Under the pieces are notes generated by a model. It saw only the letters and a list, made by a program, of their open reading frames with translations. It ran no database searches and had not been told where the DNA came from. DNA of 32,906 nucleotides. Origin: Planctomycetia bacterium (lineage in GTDB: Bacteria > Planctomycetota > Planctomycetia > Pirellulales > JACPPG01). Each line of letters begins with the position of its first letter. The stretch's first letter is position 1. The stretch is taken from NCBI GenBank assembly GCA_016191115.1, contig JACPPG010000038.1, positions 1 to 32,906 of the forward strand. Direction: 5' to 3'. The translations under genes were made by a program, and so were the position numbers. Below are positions 1 through 10,255 of this stretch, piece after piece.

Positions 1-370
1 CGATCCGCACCATCCTGAACCGCGTCATGGCATCCCTCCTGGACAATAGCGCGGCACCGGTCGCGCGAGACCCTACTCGTGCTCACCAACACCGCATTGC
101 CGAAGTATGCCAGATTGCCTATTGTGGCGCAATCGCCCTGCTGGAGCGGTACCCACGGGTAGAGCACCTTGTCGGCCGCGATGATGCTCGCCGCTGTCTT
201 TTGCATCGCTTCCCGTACCTGGTGATCAATCGCTGCCGGCCAGAGGAATACTGGTTGTGGCCGTCAGCCATGTGCGACGCAAGCCGCACTACTGGCTTGA
301 GCGGCTATCCTGATACCACGGAATCATCCTTCCTGAACTTCAGTCAATGGTGGCGCGGTAACGCCGGCGG
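1..370. other. Left edge, no confident gene
   Basis: No recognisable gene. A plus-strand frame is open from an ATG at 27 to 374 (115 codons). A minus-strand frame is open from an ATG at 206 leftwards through the window edge (about 68 codons). The two overlap, neither has a recognisable motif or a good Shine-Dalgarno, and the base composition looks less GC-rich than the neighbouring genes. The minus frame could be the start of a truncated gene running off the left edge. Both are low-confidence. Confidence 0.25.
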
Positions 371-1021
371 CTAGCAGTACCCGCCCTTCGCGAGAGGTAG
401 CGGTGCCGGTTCCTCGCCTCGGTAAAGCTTGTGCGTCTCGATGTACTTTTCCACCGCCCGCGGCGTGCGGTAGCGGATGCTTTGGCCCGCCGCGACGCGG
501 CGGCGGATGTCGCTCGCCGAGAGGCCGATCTGGGGCATCTCGACCTGGTGCCGGCGGATCTCCGCGAGCCGCTCGGCCGACACCAGTGACGCCAGAACGG
601 AAAAATCGGCCTCCGCCGCGCCCGCCCGATTGACCACCACCGGCATCGCCAGTTCGCAGATGCGCTGCGGGTCTTTCCACCGTGGCAGGTCCGCGAGGGA
701 ATCGGCGCCGAGGAGAAAAAACAGCTCCCGCGCTGGATCATCGCGGCGCAGCTCCGCCAGTGTGTCGACCGTATAGCTGACGCCGCCCCGGTCGATTTCC
801 AGGCGGCTCACTGTGAATGCCTCGTGTCCGCCGATCGCCAGTTCCAGCATCTCGATCCGCTCCCCCGCGGGCGTCAGCTCGCGCCCCTGCTTGTGCGGGG
901 GCACCGCGGCCGGCAGGAACCACACCTCGTCCAAACGGCGTTGCTCGCGGCAACACTCGGCCAACAGCAGGTGCCCGAAATGCACCGGATCGAACGAGCC
1001 GCCTAGCAGTCCCAGCCGCAT
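371..1021 (-). CDS. nadD: Nicotinate-nucleotide adenylyltransferase NadD
   Basis: NadD transfers AMP from ATP to nicotinate mononucleotide, giving deamido-NAD, the penultimate step of NAD synthesis in the cytoplasm. From the chosen ATG (216 residues) the protein opens with the nucleotidyltransferase motif GGSFDPVHFGH, which carries the HxGH-type phosphate-binding signature. Further motifs are PPHK, a central FLLGADSLADLPRWKDP block, and near the end SASDIRRR followed by YRTP, matching the family's C-terminal ISSTxIR-like motif. The ATG at 1021 is preferred over an in-frame upstream one at 1048 because the fold begins directly after it and a GAGGGA lies 8 nt upstream. It is divergent from priA, with a repeat element between them. 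Length and motifs are normal for the family. Confidence 0.93.
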   Translation of the reverse strand: MRLGLLGGSFDPVHFGHLLLAECCREQRRLDEVWFLPAAVPPHKQGRELTPAGERIEMLELAIGGHEAFTVSRLEIDRGGVSYTVDTLAELRRDDPARELFFLLGADSLADLPRWKDPQRICELAMPVVVNRAGAAEADFSVLASLVSAERLAEIRRHQVEMPQIGLSASDIRRRVAAGQSIRYRTPRAVEKYIETHKLYRGEEPAPLPLAKGGYC

Positions 1022-1189
1022 GGAAGAGATCCCTCGTGGCGTTTGCACGCCCGCCGGCAGAGGCGCATATTGAACGCTGCCGGCGACAAATGTTCAGTAG
1101 TTGGCCCGCCCCGCCCAGCAGCGGAGTGAGCCTTTTGCCGTATGTTACCGGCCAGCGGCGCGAGCAGCCACCCAACGGGGTGTCACCGC

Positions 1190-1328
1190 AGGGCCATCCT
1201 GTTTTTCAAAATGGCGAGGCGGGAAAATGGGACTGGCTCCGAGCATAAACAGCGCAAGCCCTTTCAGACCAACGTTTCGTCTCGGTGCCTGTCCCACTTT
1301 CCCGCCGGTGCGCCGCCGGCAAGCTTGA
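1190..1328 (+). repeat. 139-bp interspersed inverted repeat, copy 1
   Basis: First of four near-identical copies. It runs from AGGGCCATCCTG to AAGCTTGA. Two 26-nt arms (the left starting GGCGGGAAAATGGG, the right ending ACTTTCCCGCC) pair at 23 of 26 positions around a 37-nt loop. This architecture resembles paired REP sequences (BIMEs) mobilised in trans by RAYT transposases. It lies in the nadD-priA divergent gap and ends 16 nt before the priA start. Confidence 0.9.
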
Positions 1329-1332
1329 CGCT

Positions 1333-1339
1333 GAGGAAG
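1333..1339 (+). promoter_or_regulatory. Ribosome binding site fixing the priA start
   Basis: GAGGAAG lies 5 nt before the GTG at 1345. It sits just outside repeat copy 1. This supports GTG 1345 over the in-frame ATG at 1285, which is inside the repeat. Confidence 0.6.
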
Positions 1340-1344
1340 CGCTC

Positions 1345-3552
1345 GTGGCGAAGGTCCTGCTTCCGACGGGCCCCGCCGAGCCGCTCGACTACCGCGTGCC
1401 GGATCGACTCCGCGGCAACCTGCAAGTTGGCTGTCGCGTGACGGTCCCCTTGGGTCGTGGCGATCGGCCGCGCGTGGGCTACTGCGTGGGCCTGGAGAGC
1501 GGGCCGGTCGCCCGCCGCCTGAAAGAGGTCCACGGCCTGGTCGACGAGCAGTGCTTGCTGAGCCCGCCAATGTTCCGGCTCAGCCAGTGGATAGCCGAGC
1601 ACTACCTGTGTACGTGGAGCCAGGCGCTCGACGCGATCTTGCCGGCGGCCGTGCGGCAGCACGCGGGCACGCGACGCGCGACCATGGTCTCGCTGGTCGA
1701 CGGCGTCGCCGACCGGATCGACACCGTTAAGCTGCCGGCGAAGCAAATGCAGGTGCTGCGCTATCTGGCCGCCGGCACGCGGCCAGTAGCGCTTGCTGAG
1801 CTGATGACGGCCGTGCCGTGCACACACGCGCCGATCGCGGCCCTGCGGCGGAAGGGATTGGTGCAGGCGGCCACGGCGCGGGTGCGGCAGGAACATTACG
1901 CGAAGCCGGCGCCCGACCGCGAAGCGAACCATGCGCTCAACGAGGATCAAGAGCGCGCGCTGGAAACAATTCGCGCTGCGCTCGAATCCCGCCGGCAGCA
2001 ATCGATCGTGCTGCACGGGATCACGGGCAGTGGCAAGACCGAGGTCTACATCCGCGCCATCCAGGAAATGATCGCTTACGGGCGCCAGGCGATCGTGCTG
2101 GTGCCGGAGATCAGCCTGACGCCGCAGGCTGAAGAGCGGTTTCGCGCTCGCTTCGGCCAGGTCGCCGTGCTGCACAGCCACATGACCGATGCCGAGCGTG
2201 GCTGGCAGTGGGAGCGGATCGCGCGGGAAGAAGTGTCCGTCGTCGTCGGCGCGCGCAGCGCGATCTTCGCGCCCGTGCCTCGATTGGGGTTGATCGTCGT
2301 CGACGAGGAGCACGAAGGTTCGTTCAAGCAGGACAGCGCGCCGAGATACCACGCCCGCGACGTGGCGCTCGAACGGGCCAGGGCCGAGGAGGTTCCGCTC
2401 GTGCTGGGGTCGGCCACGCCGTCCTTGGAAAGCTGGCACCGCGCGCAGAGCGGCGTCTACCAATTGGTGGAAATGCCCCGCCGGGTGCTCGATCGGCCGC
2501 TCCCGGACGTGAGGACGATCGACTTGCGGAACCAATTCGAGCGCGGCGCGTTCGCAGGAGCCCTAAGCCGGCCGCTGCGATTGGCGATGCAGGACGCCCT
2601 TGGCCAAGGCGGCCAGGTCATCCTGCTTTTGAATCGTCGCGGCTACGCCACGCACTTGCAGTGCCCTTCGTGCGGCGCCGTGGTTCGCTGCCCGCACTGC
2701 GACATCGCGCTCACGCATCACCGGCAAAAGGCGATCGCGCTATGCCACTACTGCGACTATGAGATTCCCGCGCCGCACGCCTGCCCCGAATGCGACGTGC
2801 CCGGCATCCGGTACTCCGGACTGGGTACCGAGAAGCTCGAGGCGGAAGTGCGCACGCGCTTCCCTGAAGCCAGATCGCTGCGGATGGATACCGATACGAT
2901 GCAGGCCACCGGGAGTCACGAGCGGGCCTTGGCGGCGTTTCGCAGCGGAGAGGTGCGCATCCTGCTGGGCACGCAGATGATCGCCAAGGGGCTGGACTTT
3001 CCCGACGTGACGCTGGTGGGCGTGGTAAACGCGGACACTGCGCTACACTTGCCGGACTTTCGCGCAGCCGAACGGACGTTTCAATTGCTGGTGCAAGTAG
3101 CCGGGCGCACCGGTCGCGGCCCGCGCGGCGGGCGCGTGCTGGTGCAGACGTTCAGCCCCGATCACCCGGCGATCCAGGCGGCGGTGCGGCACGACTACCG
3201 CGCGTTCGCCGATCGCGAGTTGCCGCTGCGGCGACTCCTGGGCTACCCACCGTACGCCGAAATGATTCGCATCGTCGTTCGCGGCGAGCGGGAGAATACG
3301 ACCTTCGAGTTCGCGCGCTCGCTGGCCGATTGCTGCGCCGCCGAGCTGAAGCGATCTACCGGCGCCACGCGAATCCTCGGGCCTGCGCCAGCGCCCATCG
3401 GCAAGTTGCGCGGCCAGTACCGCTTTCAGGTGCAACTACAGGGGCCAGACGCCTCCGTCCTGCGCGCCGCCGTGCGGCATGCCCAAACCGCGCTCAAGCC
3501 CCCCGACGACGTGCAATGGACGGCCGACGTCGATCCGCTGGACATGCTGTAG
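1345..3552 (+). CDS. priA: Primosomal protein N' (PriA), replication restart helicase
   Basis: PriA is a 3'-5' superfamily 2 DNA helicase that recognises stalled forks and reloads the replisome. The protein is 735 residues from the GTG, a normal length. An N-terminal DNA-binding domain (about 1-110) precedes Walker A GITGSGKTE near residues 225-233, the DEEH box at 320-323, and GSATPSLES. Four CxxC pairs then form the PriA zinc-binding insert (about 440-482: CPSC, CPHC, CHYC, CPEC). Helicase motifs V-VI follow (LGTQMIAKGLDFPDV and QVAGRTGRG). The start is set by a Shine-Dalgarno at 1333-1339. A longer in-frame ATG start at 1285 would encode repeat-derived residues. The stop is followed after one base by a heptamer array. 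Confidence 0.96.
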   Translation: MAKVLLPTGPAEPLDYRVPDRLRGNLQVGCRVTVPLGRGDRPRVGYCVGLESGPVARRLKEVHGLVDEQCLLSPPMFRLSQWIAEHYLCTWSQALDAILPAAVRQHAGTRRATMVSLVDGVADRIDTVKLPAKQMQVLRYLAAGTRPVALAELMTAVPCTHAPIAALRRKGLVQAATARVRQEHYAKPAPDREANHALNEDQERALETIRAALESRRQQSIVLHGITGSGKTEVYIRAIQEMIAYGRQAIVLVPEISLTPQAEERFRARFGQVAVLHSHMTDAERGWQWERIAREEVSVVVGARSAIFAPVPRLGLIVVDEEHEGSFKQDSAPRYHARDVALERARAEEVPLVLGSATPSLESWHRAQSGVYQLVEMPRRVLDRPLPDVRTIDLRNQFERGAFAGALSRPLRLAMQDALGQGGQVILLLNRRGYATHLQCPSCGAVVRCPHCDIALTHHRQKAIALCHYCDYEIPAPHACPECDVPGIRYSGLGTEKLEAEVRTRFPEARSLRMDTDTMQATGSHERALAAFRSGEVRILLGTQMIAKGLDFPDVTLVGVVNADTALHLPDFRAAERTFQLLVQVAGRTGRGPRGGRVLVQTFSPDHPAIQAAVRHDYRAFADRELPLRRLLGYPPYAEMIRIVVRGERENTTFEFARSLADCCAAELKRSTGATRILGPAPAPIGKLRGQYRFQVQLQGPDASVLRAAVRHAQTALKPPDDVQWTADVDPLDML

Positions 3553-3553
3553 C

Positions 3554-3588
3554 GGATAGTGGTCAGTGGACAGTGGTCAGCGGTCAGT
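3554..3588 (+). repeat. Heptamer array, GGTCAGT family (H1)
   Basis: Five consecutive 7-nt units: GGATAGT, then GGTCAGT, then GGACAGT, then GGTCAGC, then GGTCAGT. It begins one base after the priA stop codon. Positions 3558-3587 match the reverse complement of 3995-4024 at 28 of 30 bases. Confidence 0.85.
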
Positions 3589-3609
3589 AAGAAGACAGGA
3601 GGAACGCGC

Positions 3610-3975
3610 ATGGCAGTGAAGAGTTTCCGGGAGCTCATCGCGTGGCAGAAGGGAATGGACCTGGTCGAGGCAGTCTATCTGGCGACGAGGGACTTTCCGA
3701 AGGAGGAGACATATGGGCTTCGACAACAGATCCGGCGCGCGGCCGTTTCCATTCCTTCCAATATTGCAGAGGGGCAGGGTCGCCGCTCGACGCGCGAGTT
3801 TCTGAGCTTCCTGTCGATTGCCCTTGGGTCACTGCGCGAGTTGGGGACACAGCTCCTGATCGCAGGACGGCTAAGGTACCTGGAAACAAGTACATGCGAT
3901 GCGTTGGCAACACAATGCGGCGAGGTTGCGCGCATTCTGTCAGGGCTCTCGAAAGCCTTAAATCGCGAGGAATAG
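3610..3975 (+). CDS. Four-helix-bundle protein (23S rRNA IVS / Avd-like family)
   Basis: A 121-residue protein with the hallmarks of the four-helix-bundle family first seen in intervening sequences of 23S rRNA genes. It opens with SFRELIAWQKGMDLV, continues with the typical YGLRQQIRRAAVSIPSNIAEG core, and ends with amphipathic helices (FLSIALGSLRELGTQL, VARILSGLSKAL). The same fold is used by Avd accessory proteins of diversity-generating retroelements. Its biochemical role in free-standing copies is unknown. The ATG at 3610 is chosen because a perfect AGGAGGA lies 6 nt upstream (3597-3603); an in-frame extension to 3559 would only translate the heptamer array. The gene is bracketed by inverted GGTCAGT arrays (H1 and H2), so gene plus flanks may be one cassette. 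Confidence 0.88.
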   Translation: MAVKSFRELIAWQKGMDLVEAVYLATRDFPKEETYGLRQQIRRAAVSIPSNIAEGQGRRSTREFLSFLSIALGSLRELGTQLLIAGRLRYLETSTCDALATQCGEVARILSGLSKALNREE

Positions 3976-3994
3976 CTCCGCCGTGACTCCCATG

Positions 3995-4029
3995 CTGACC
4001 ACGGACCACTGTCCACTGACCACTGTCTT
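3995..4029 (-). repeat. Heptamer array, GGTCAGT family inverted (H2)
   Basis: Five units reading CTGACCA, CGGACCA, CTGTCCA, CTGACCA, CTGTCTT on the plus strand, that is the reverse complement of H1. It starts 19 nt after the four-helix-bundle stop. The match to H1 includes a perfect 21-nt core, enough to form a long stem enclosing the gene. Confidence 0.85.
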
Positions 4030-4085
4030 TTGCCCTTGGCCCTGCCAATCGCCGGGACTTAGAATTGCACTTAGAGGCCCGGCTG

Positions 4086-4139
4086 CTGACCGCTGCTCAC
4101 TCTCCTGACCACTGACCACCGTCCACTGACCACTAATTC
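4086..4139 (-). repeat. Heptamer array abutting the kinase start (H3)
   Basis: CTGACCA-family units in the same orientation as H2, with one 5-nt irregularity at 4100-4104. The last unit ends at 4139 and the sensor-kinase ATG is 4140. The array therefore occupies the place of a Shine-Dalgarno, and none is visible. Confidence 0.8.
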
Positions 4140-5888
<1,749 letters not shown>

Positions 5889-5906
5889 GGCCGCGGACCA
5901 CCCGCC

Positions 5907-6386
5907 ATGCCCAAGCCCTCCCCCACGTCCGTGCCCGAGGTCCAACTGTTCACCGACGGCGCGTGCAGTGGCAACCCCGGCCCCGGCGGTTGGGCCTTCA
6001 TCCTGCGGCACCCAGCCACCGGCAAGGAGATGGAGCAGTCCGGCGGCGAACCGGTCACGACCAATAACCGCATGGAGCTCACAGCCGTCGTGCGCGGACT
6101 GGAGACGCTTAAGCGCCCCACGCGCGTCGAGCTATTGACCGACAGCGTCTACGTCGGCAAGGGCTTGACCGAATGGCTAGCGAAGTGGAAAGCCAACGGT
6201 TGGCGACGTCGCGAGGGCAAACGTTGGGCGGAAGTGAAGAACGAAGACCTGTGGCGGCGACTGGATGAGCTCGTTGCCCTCCACGAGCTGCACTATACGC
6301 GCGTCGCCGGCCACAGCGGCCACCCGGAAAACGACCGCTGCGACGAACTGGCAGTCGCCGCATATCAGAAGTACCGCACCCAATGA
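5907..6386 (+). CDS. rnhA: Ribonuclease HI
   Basis: RNase HI cuts the RNA strand of RNA-DNA hybrids, removing primers and R-loops. The protein is 159 residues. The metal-binding carboxylates are all visible: D17 (FTDGACSGNPGPGGWA), E57 (NNRMELTA), D79 (LLTDSVYV) and D146 (ENDRCDELA). H136 lies in the flexible catalytic loop (VAGHSGHPEN). The basic handle KWKANGWRRREGKR is present. It starts 18 nt after the kinase stop, so the two may be cotranscribed. No Shine-Dalgarno is clear before the ATG. The TGA stop lies inside the first unit of an AATGATG heptamer array. Confidence 0.95.
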   Translation: MPKPSPTSVPEVQLFTDGACSGNPGPGGWAFILRHPATGKEMEQSGGEPVTTNNRMELTAVVRGLETLKRPTRVELLTDSVYVGKGLTEWLAKWKANGWRRREGKRWAEVKNEDLWRRLDELVALHELHYTRVAGHSGHPENDRCDELAVAAYQKYRTQ

Positions 6387-6416
6387 TGAATGATGAATGC
6401 AGAATGATGAATGGCA
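6382..6416 (+). repeat. Heptamer array, AATGATG family (H4)
   Basis: Five units: AATGATG twice, then AATGCAG, AATGATG and AATGGCA. The rnhA stop codon (6384-6386) is part of the first unit. The remaining gap to recG (6417-6527) shows no other clear feature. Confidence 0.8.
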
Positions 6417-6527
6417 CGAGAGGCAGACCGTAGGCAGCCTGCGGTCCGCGGCTATGCTTAACGTATCGGTGGGCGCAAAACCCCGCCATTCACCTTCGTC
6501 CCTTCGCGCATTTGTCTTTGCTTCCCG

Positions 6528-8621
6528 ATGTCGCACACTTCGGAAAAGACTCCGGCCGAGCTCTTCGCCACGCCGGTCCAGTTTCTCAAGGGTGTGGGGC
6601 CGCAGCACGCCGAGCTGTTGGCCAAGCTCGATCTGCACACGGCGCGGGACGTCATCTTCTTCTTTCCGCGCGACTATCAGGACCTTACCGACCTGACGGA
6701 TGTCTCCGAGCTAAGCGAGGAATCGCTGGTCCGCGTACACGGCACGGTCGTCGAGCTCGACCAGCGCAACACCTCTTCCGGCGGCACCATGCTGGGCGCG
6801 CTGGTCCGCTGCACCGGCGGCAACATCCGCGCCCTGTGGTTCAACCAGCCCTTCATGGTCCGCCGCCTGCCGCCGGGGCAAGAGCTGCTCCTGTCGGGCA
6901 AGGCGAAGTGGCGGGGCGGCATCTGGGAGATGGTCCACCCGGACGTGAAATGGATCGACTCCGACGACACGGACGCCCGCGGCAAGGTGCTTCCCGTCTA
7001 CCCGTTGACCGAAGCGTTGAGCCAGCCGGCGATTCGCCGAATCGTGGCCGGCGTGGTGGAAACGCTTGTTGGGCATTTGGACGAGGTGTTTCCGGCCGAG
7101 TTCTTGGAGGCGCACAATTTGGCCCCCATCCGTGAGGCGGTCGAGCAGATCCACAACCCGGCCAACCGCGAGAGCCTGGCGCGGGCCCGCCGCCGCTTCG
7201 TCTACCAGGAGCTGCTTGTGATGCAGTTGGCCTTGGCGATCAAGCGACACACGCAGCACGAGCTGCGGCGGGCGCCGCCCCTGGCCGCGACGGCCAAGAT
7301 CGACGCCCGCATTCGCCGGCTCTTTCCCTTTGAGCTCACTCCGGGGCAGAACAAGATGATCGATGAGATCGCGGCCGACATGGCCCGCGAGCATCCGATG
7401 AACCGCCTTCTGCAAGGGGACGTGGGCAGCGGCAAAACCGCGGTGGCGGTGTATGCGCTATTGCTGGCAATTGCCCACGGGCAGCAAGCCGCCCTGATGG
7501 CGCCGACGGAGCTATTGGCCCGGCAGCACGCCGGCACGATCGAAGGGTTCCTGACGGCCAGCCGCGTCCGCTGGGGCCTGTTGACCGGAGCGCTCTCGCC
7601 GGCCGAGCGGCGCGACACGCTGGCCAAAATCGCGGCGGGCGAGCTGGACCTGGTCGTCGGCACGCAGGCCATCGTTCAGGCGGACGTCGAGTTCGCCAAG
7701 CTCGGCCTGGTGGTGATCGACGAGCAGCACAAGTTCGGCGTCCGCCAGCGGGCCAGCCTGAAGCAAGCCGGGCTCGATCCGCACTACCTGGTGATGACGG
7801 CCACGCCCATCCCGCGGACCGTGGCCATGACGATGTTCGGCGACCTTGACGTCTCGACGCTGCGCGACGCCCCGCCCGGCCGGCAGACCGTGCACACGTA
7901 CCTGGCCACGCCCGAGCAACGGGAAAAGTGGTGGGACTTCTTCCGGCGCAAGCTGCGCGAGGGGCGGCAGGGCTACGTGGTCGTGCCGCTCGTGGAATCG
8001 TCCGAAGACGCCGCCGCCACCAGCATCGACCAGTCGTACGAGTCGCTGGCCAACGGTCCGCTTGAGGCCTTTCGGCTGGCATTGGTTCACGGGCGGATGA
8101 GCGCCGCCGAAAAGGCGACGGTGATGGACGACTTTCGCCGCGGCGCGACGCAGGTGCTCGTCTCCACGACCGTCGTCGAGGTCGGCGTCGACGTCCCGAA
8201 CGCCACGCTCTTGGCGATCGAAAGCGGCCAGTGCTTCGGCCTCGCGCAACTGCACCAACTGCGCGGCCGCATCAGCCGGGGGGCCTATCCGGGGTACTGC
8301 TGCGTCTTCGCCGAGCCGATCTCGCCCGAGTCGCAGAAGCGGCTCGAGTCATTCGCCCGCTCGACCGACGGGTTCGAGCTGGCCGAGATCGATTTTTTGT
8401 TGCGGGGCCCGGGCGATCTACTGGGCACGCGCCAACACGGCATGCCGCCACTGCGGATTGCCGACCCAGTGGCCGACGCCGCCGTGCTGGAAGAAGCGCG
8501 GCGCGACGCGCAACAACTGGTAGCTGCCGACCCCGGCCTGGCACACCCCGAGCACGAGCGGCTCCGGCGGATGGTGCTAGTGCGTTACGGGCAGGTGCTG
8601 GATTTGGGGGATGTGGGGTAG
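6528..8621 (+). CDS. recG: ATP-dependent DNA helicase RecG
   Basis: RecG remodels stalled forks and Holliday junctions. The 697-residue protein has the N-terminal wedge with helix-hairpin-helix (FLKGVGPQHAELLAKL) and OB fold (about 1-180). Helicase motifs follow: Walker A GDVGSGKT at 297-304, the RecG-type DEQH box at 398-401, and TATPIPRT. The C-terminal lobe contains STTVVEVGVDVPNA and QLHQLRGRISRG, then the FELAEIDFLLRGPGDLLGTRQHG block typical of RecG. Motif VI reads GRISRG where many RecG proteins have GRVGRG; the arginines are kept. The ATG at 6528 matches the usual N-terminus, though no Shine-Dalgarno is evident. It converges with tcmP, leaving 15 nt between stops. Confidence 0.96.
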   Translation: MSHTSEKTPAELFATPVQFLKGVGPQHAELLAKLDLHTARDVIFFFPRDYQDLTDLTDVSELSEESLVRVHGTVVELDQRNTSSGGTMLGALVRCTGGNIRALWFNQPFMVRRLPPGQELLLSGKAKWRGGIWEMVHPDVKWIDSDDTDARGKVLPVYPLTEALSQPAIRRIVAGVVETLVGHLDEVFPAEFLEAHNLAPIREAVEQIHNPANRESLARARRRFVYQELLVMQLALAIKRHTQHELRRAPPLAATAKIDARIRRLFPFELTPGQNKMIDEIAADMAREHPMNRLLQGDVGSGKTAVAVYALLLAIAHGQQAALMAPTELLARQHAGTIEGFLTASRVRWGLLTGALSPAERRDTLAKIAAGELDLVVGTQAIVQADVEFAKLGLVVIDEQHKFGVRQRASLKQAGLDPHYLVMTATPIPRTVAMTMFGDLDVSTLRDAPPGRQTVHTYLATPEQREKWWDFFRRKLREGRQGYVVVPLVESSEDAAATSIDQSYESLANGPLEAFRLALVHGRMSAAEKATVMDDFRRGATQVLVSTTVVEVGVDVPNATLLAIESGQCFGLAQLHQLRGRISRGAYPGYCCVFAEPISPESQKRLESFARSTDGFELAEIDFLLRGPGDLLGTRQHGMPPLRIADPVADAAVLEEARRDAQQLVAADPGLAHPEHERLRRMVLVRYGQVLDLGDVG

Positions 8622-8636
8622 GAGGTGGTGCAACGA

Positions 8637-9500
8637 TTAGAACAGATCCTTCTGTCCGCCTTTGTCCTTCTTCGTAACCTTGTCCCAGAACTCCAAGCCA
8701 CGCTCATGTTTTGACGCAAACACGAGTCGATATAGCGGGCCATGTCGCGTCGACATGATCTTTTCGCCGAACTGAGAGTAGCCGAGTTGTCGAAGCTGCC
8801 CGCGATAGATGTCCGCGAGAAGGATTCTGAAACGGTTTGCAGTGCAGTCGTTGAGTTCCTTTCGCCTCGTGCGCCAATTCGAGTCAACCCCCAAGACAAG
8901 ATCGAGGTTTGAATCTTGTTGCGTCGTATATTGTCCGACATTCCGAAGCGCATCGACAGCGTCCGCGAACAGAACAAGCAGATCGACACGTCCTTTCGCT
9001 GCAAGAGTGCGAATCGTTTCGAAATGAGCGTCAAGCCCGGGCGGATCAATAAATGCTAAGGTCAGCACACTCTCCGGTATCGCGGAAAGAATGTCGTGAA
9101 TCCGCGCGTTGCAGTCGCCCGTCACGATGCGGCAACGGCCTGCAGCAGACGTATTGGCAATCCGCGCCTCGCAGGCATTGGCCAAGTCCGGATTCAATTC
9201 GCACGCGACAATGCGTCTGAAGGGCTTCGGAGCATGTGCCGCTATTAGAACCGAACCCGGGATTCGTCTTCCATTCTCCCGAATAACGCAGACGCCAGGA
9301 CCAGCGAACAGATCAACATAGGCGAGCCCGGTGCGCCACATCGGGTGCCCAACCATCGCGGACGTCACGATGTCGACGTAACGGTTCCAGAACCAAAGTT
9401 TCTTCTCGGTCCAAATCCCGACCTCGCGCACGGGGCGTCCGTCATCTGTTGCAACCAACTGGCACAGTTCATGCCATCGGTCCACTTTGCGCTTGGACAC
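8637..9500 (-). CDS. tcmP: Three-Cys-motif partner protein TcmP
   Basis: Resembles the TcmP family, named because it occurs beside genes for a three-Cys-motif protein (DUF5131/Gp37-Gp68), exactly as here. The 287-residue protein has a methyltransferase-like Rossmann core: YVDLFAGPG at 61-69, CELNPD at 100-105 and FIDPPG at 150-155, the last like motif IV of nucleic-acid methyltransferases. Activity is unproven in the family. The start is taken as GTG 9500 because AGGAGG lies 5 nt upstream. An in-frame ATG at 9581 would add 27 residues overlapping the DUF5131 gene. With this start the two genes overlap by 32 bp, implying translational coupling. Codon use looks less GC-rich than in recG or mqnE, suggesting acquisition. 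Confidence 0.82.
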   Translation of the reverse strand: MSKRKVDRWHELCQLVATDDGRPVREVGIWTEKKLWFWNRYVDIVTSAMVGHPMWRTGLAYVDLFAGPGVCVIRENGRRIPGSVLIAAHAPKPFRRIVACELNPDLANACEARIANTSAAGRCRIVTGDCNARIHDILSAIPESVLTLAFIDPPGLDAHFETIRTLAAKGRVDLLVLFADAVDALRNVGQYTTQQDSNLDLVLGVDSNWRTRRKELNDCTANRFRILLADIYRGQLRQLGYSQFGEKIMSTRHGPLYRLVFASKHERGLEFWDKVTKKDKGGQKDLF

Positions 9501-10221
9501 CTGCCCCTCCTGGAATCTTGGGCATTTCATCCCAAGTGCGGCCGCCGAGAAGGCGGCCCGTCTGGGATTTGCGCACGCCACCCCATTGCTTGAAGAAGAA
9601 TGGGACGTGGAGCCTTAGACAATGGTCGCGAATCTGCGTGACCCACGCTTCGCGCATCGGTCGGGCGCCTGGACCCGATTCGCCACCCACGATCACCCAA
9701 TGGATTCCCTCTAGAGGGAGGCGCGGAATCGGTCCCAGCAGCGGCTCGACGGAAAGAAATCGAGTTCGCGCCGGCACGCCGCGCAGTGCGTGGACGCGCC
9801 ACGTGTAGTCAGAATTTTCGACGCTCGCACCCAACCATATGTTGTCGTGCCAATCCAGTTCAGTTGCCATCTCCGCGGCGCGGTCTGGGCGTTTAGTGAG
9901 CACCTGAAATGTGTGCTGCGCGGCACGTCGCATGATCTCGAAGCACTGCTTGATAAAGCCGAGCGGCACGTCCTTGTGGAACAGGTCGCTCATTGAGTTG
10001 ACAAAGATCGTCCTCGGCTTCCTCCACCGAAGCGGAATCTCTAGCACGTCGGGTTGAAGCGTGAGTCGGAAGCCGTCGCGGTATCGCTCTTGGCCCATTG
10101 CTTGGAGGCGGTGGGCCATCCGCTCGGCGTAGCAGAATTTGCAGCCAGGACTGATCTTGGTGCAGCCCGTGACGGGGTTCCAGGTCGCCTCGGTCCACTC
10201 GATCGCGGATGCCTGCGCCAT
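9469..10221 (-). CDS. DUF5131 (phage Gp37/Gp68-like) three-Cys-motif protein
   Basis: A 250-residue protein of the DUF5131 family, often annotated as phage Gp37/Gp68. It begins with [15 protein letters not shown] and carries three cysteines C20, C27 and C30 (CxxxxxxCxxC followed by YAERMA), which resembles a radical-SAM iron-sulfur binding loop with a longer first gap. Conserved blocks follow: VNSMSDLFH near 74-82, LTKRP near 108-112, GASVEN at 131-136, SVEPLLG near 157-163 and [10 protein letters not shown] near 179-188. A radical-SAM-like barrel acting on nucleic acid is an inference. ATG 10221 is preferred (AAGGTG 6 nt upstream) over TTG 10239. It is first in a two-gene unit with tcmP. A 26-bp palindrome lies 35 nt upstream. 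Confidence 0.85.
   Translation of the reverse strand: MAQASAIEWTEATWNPVTGCTKISPGCKFCYAERMAHRLQAMGQERYRDGFRLTLQPDVLEIPLRWRKPRTIFVNSMSDLFHKDVPLGFIKQCFEIMRRAAQHTFQVLTKRPDRAAEMATELDWHDNIWLGASVENSDYTWRVHALRGVPARTRFLSVEPLLGPIPRLPLEGIHWVIVGGESGPGARPMREAWVTQIRDHCLRLHVPFFFKQWGGVRKSQTGRLLGGRTWDEMPKIPGGAGVQAQSGPMA
9506..9511 (-). promoter_or_regulatory. Ribosome binding site deciding the tcmP start
   Basis: AGGAGG on the minus strand, 5 nt before GTG 9500 and inside the 3' end of the DUF5131 gene. Confidence 0.65.
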
Positions 10222-10255
10222 GGTGAACACCTTACTCAAAACGCGCGTGGCCGAC

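Noticed and set aside
1022..1189. tRNA or other RNA gene in the nadD-priA gap
   Set aside because: No cloverleaf arms or CCA-like end could be found by eye on either strand.
1285..1344. Longer N-terminus of PriA from ATG 1285
   Set aside because: The added residues come from the 139-bp repeat; a good ribosome site and the family N-terminus support GTG 1345.
1264..2535. 423-codon minus-strand frame antisense to priA
   Set aside because: Low-information shadow frame in GC-rich DNA; priA is complete on the other strand with all motifs.
3554..4139. CRISPR array
   Set aside because: Units are 7 nt and contiguous without spacers; no cas genes are present.
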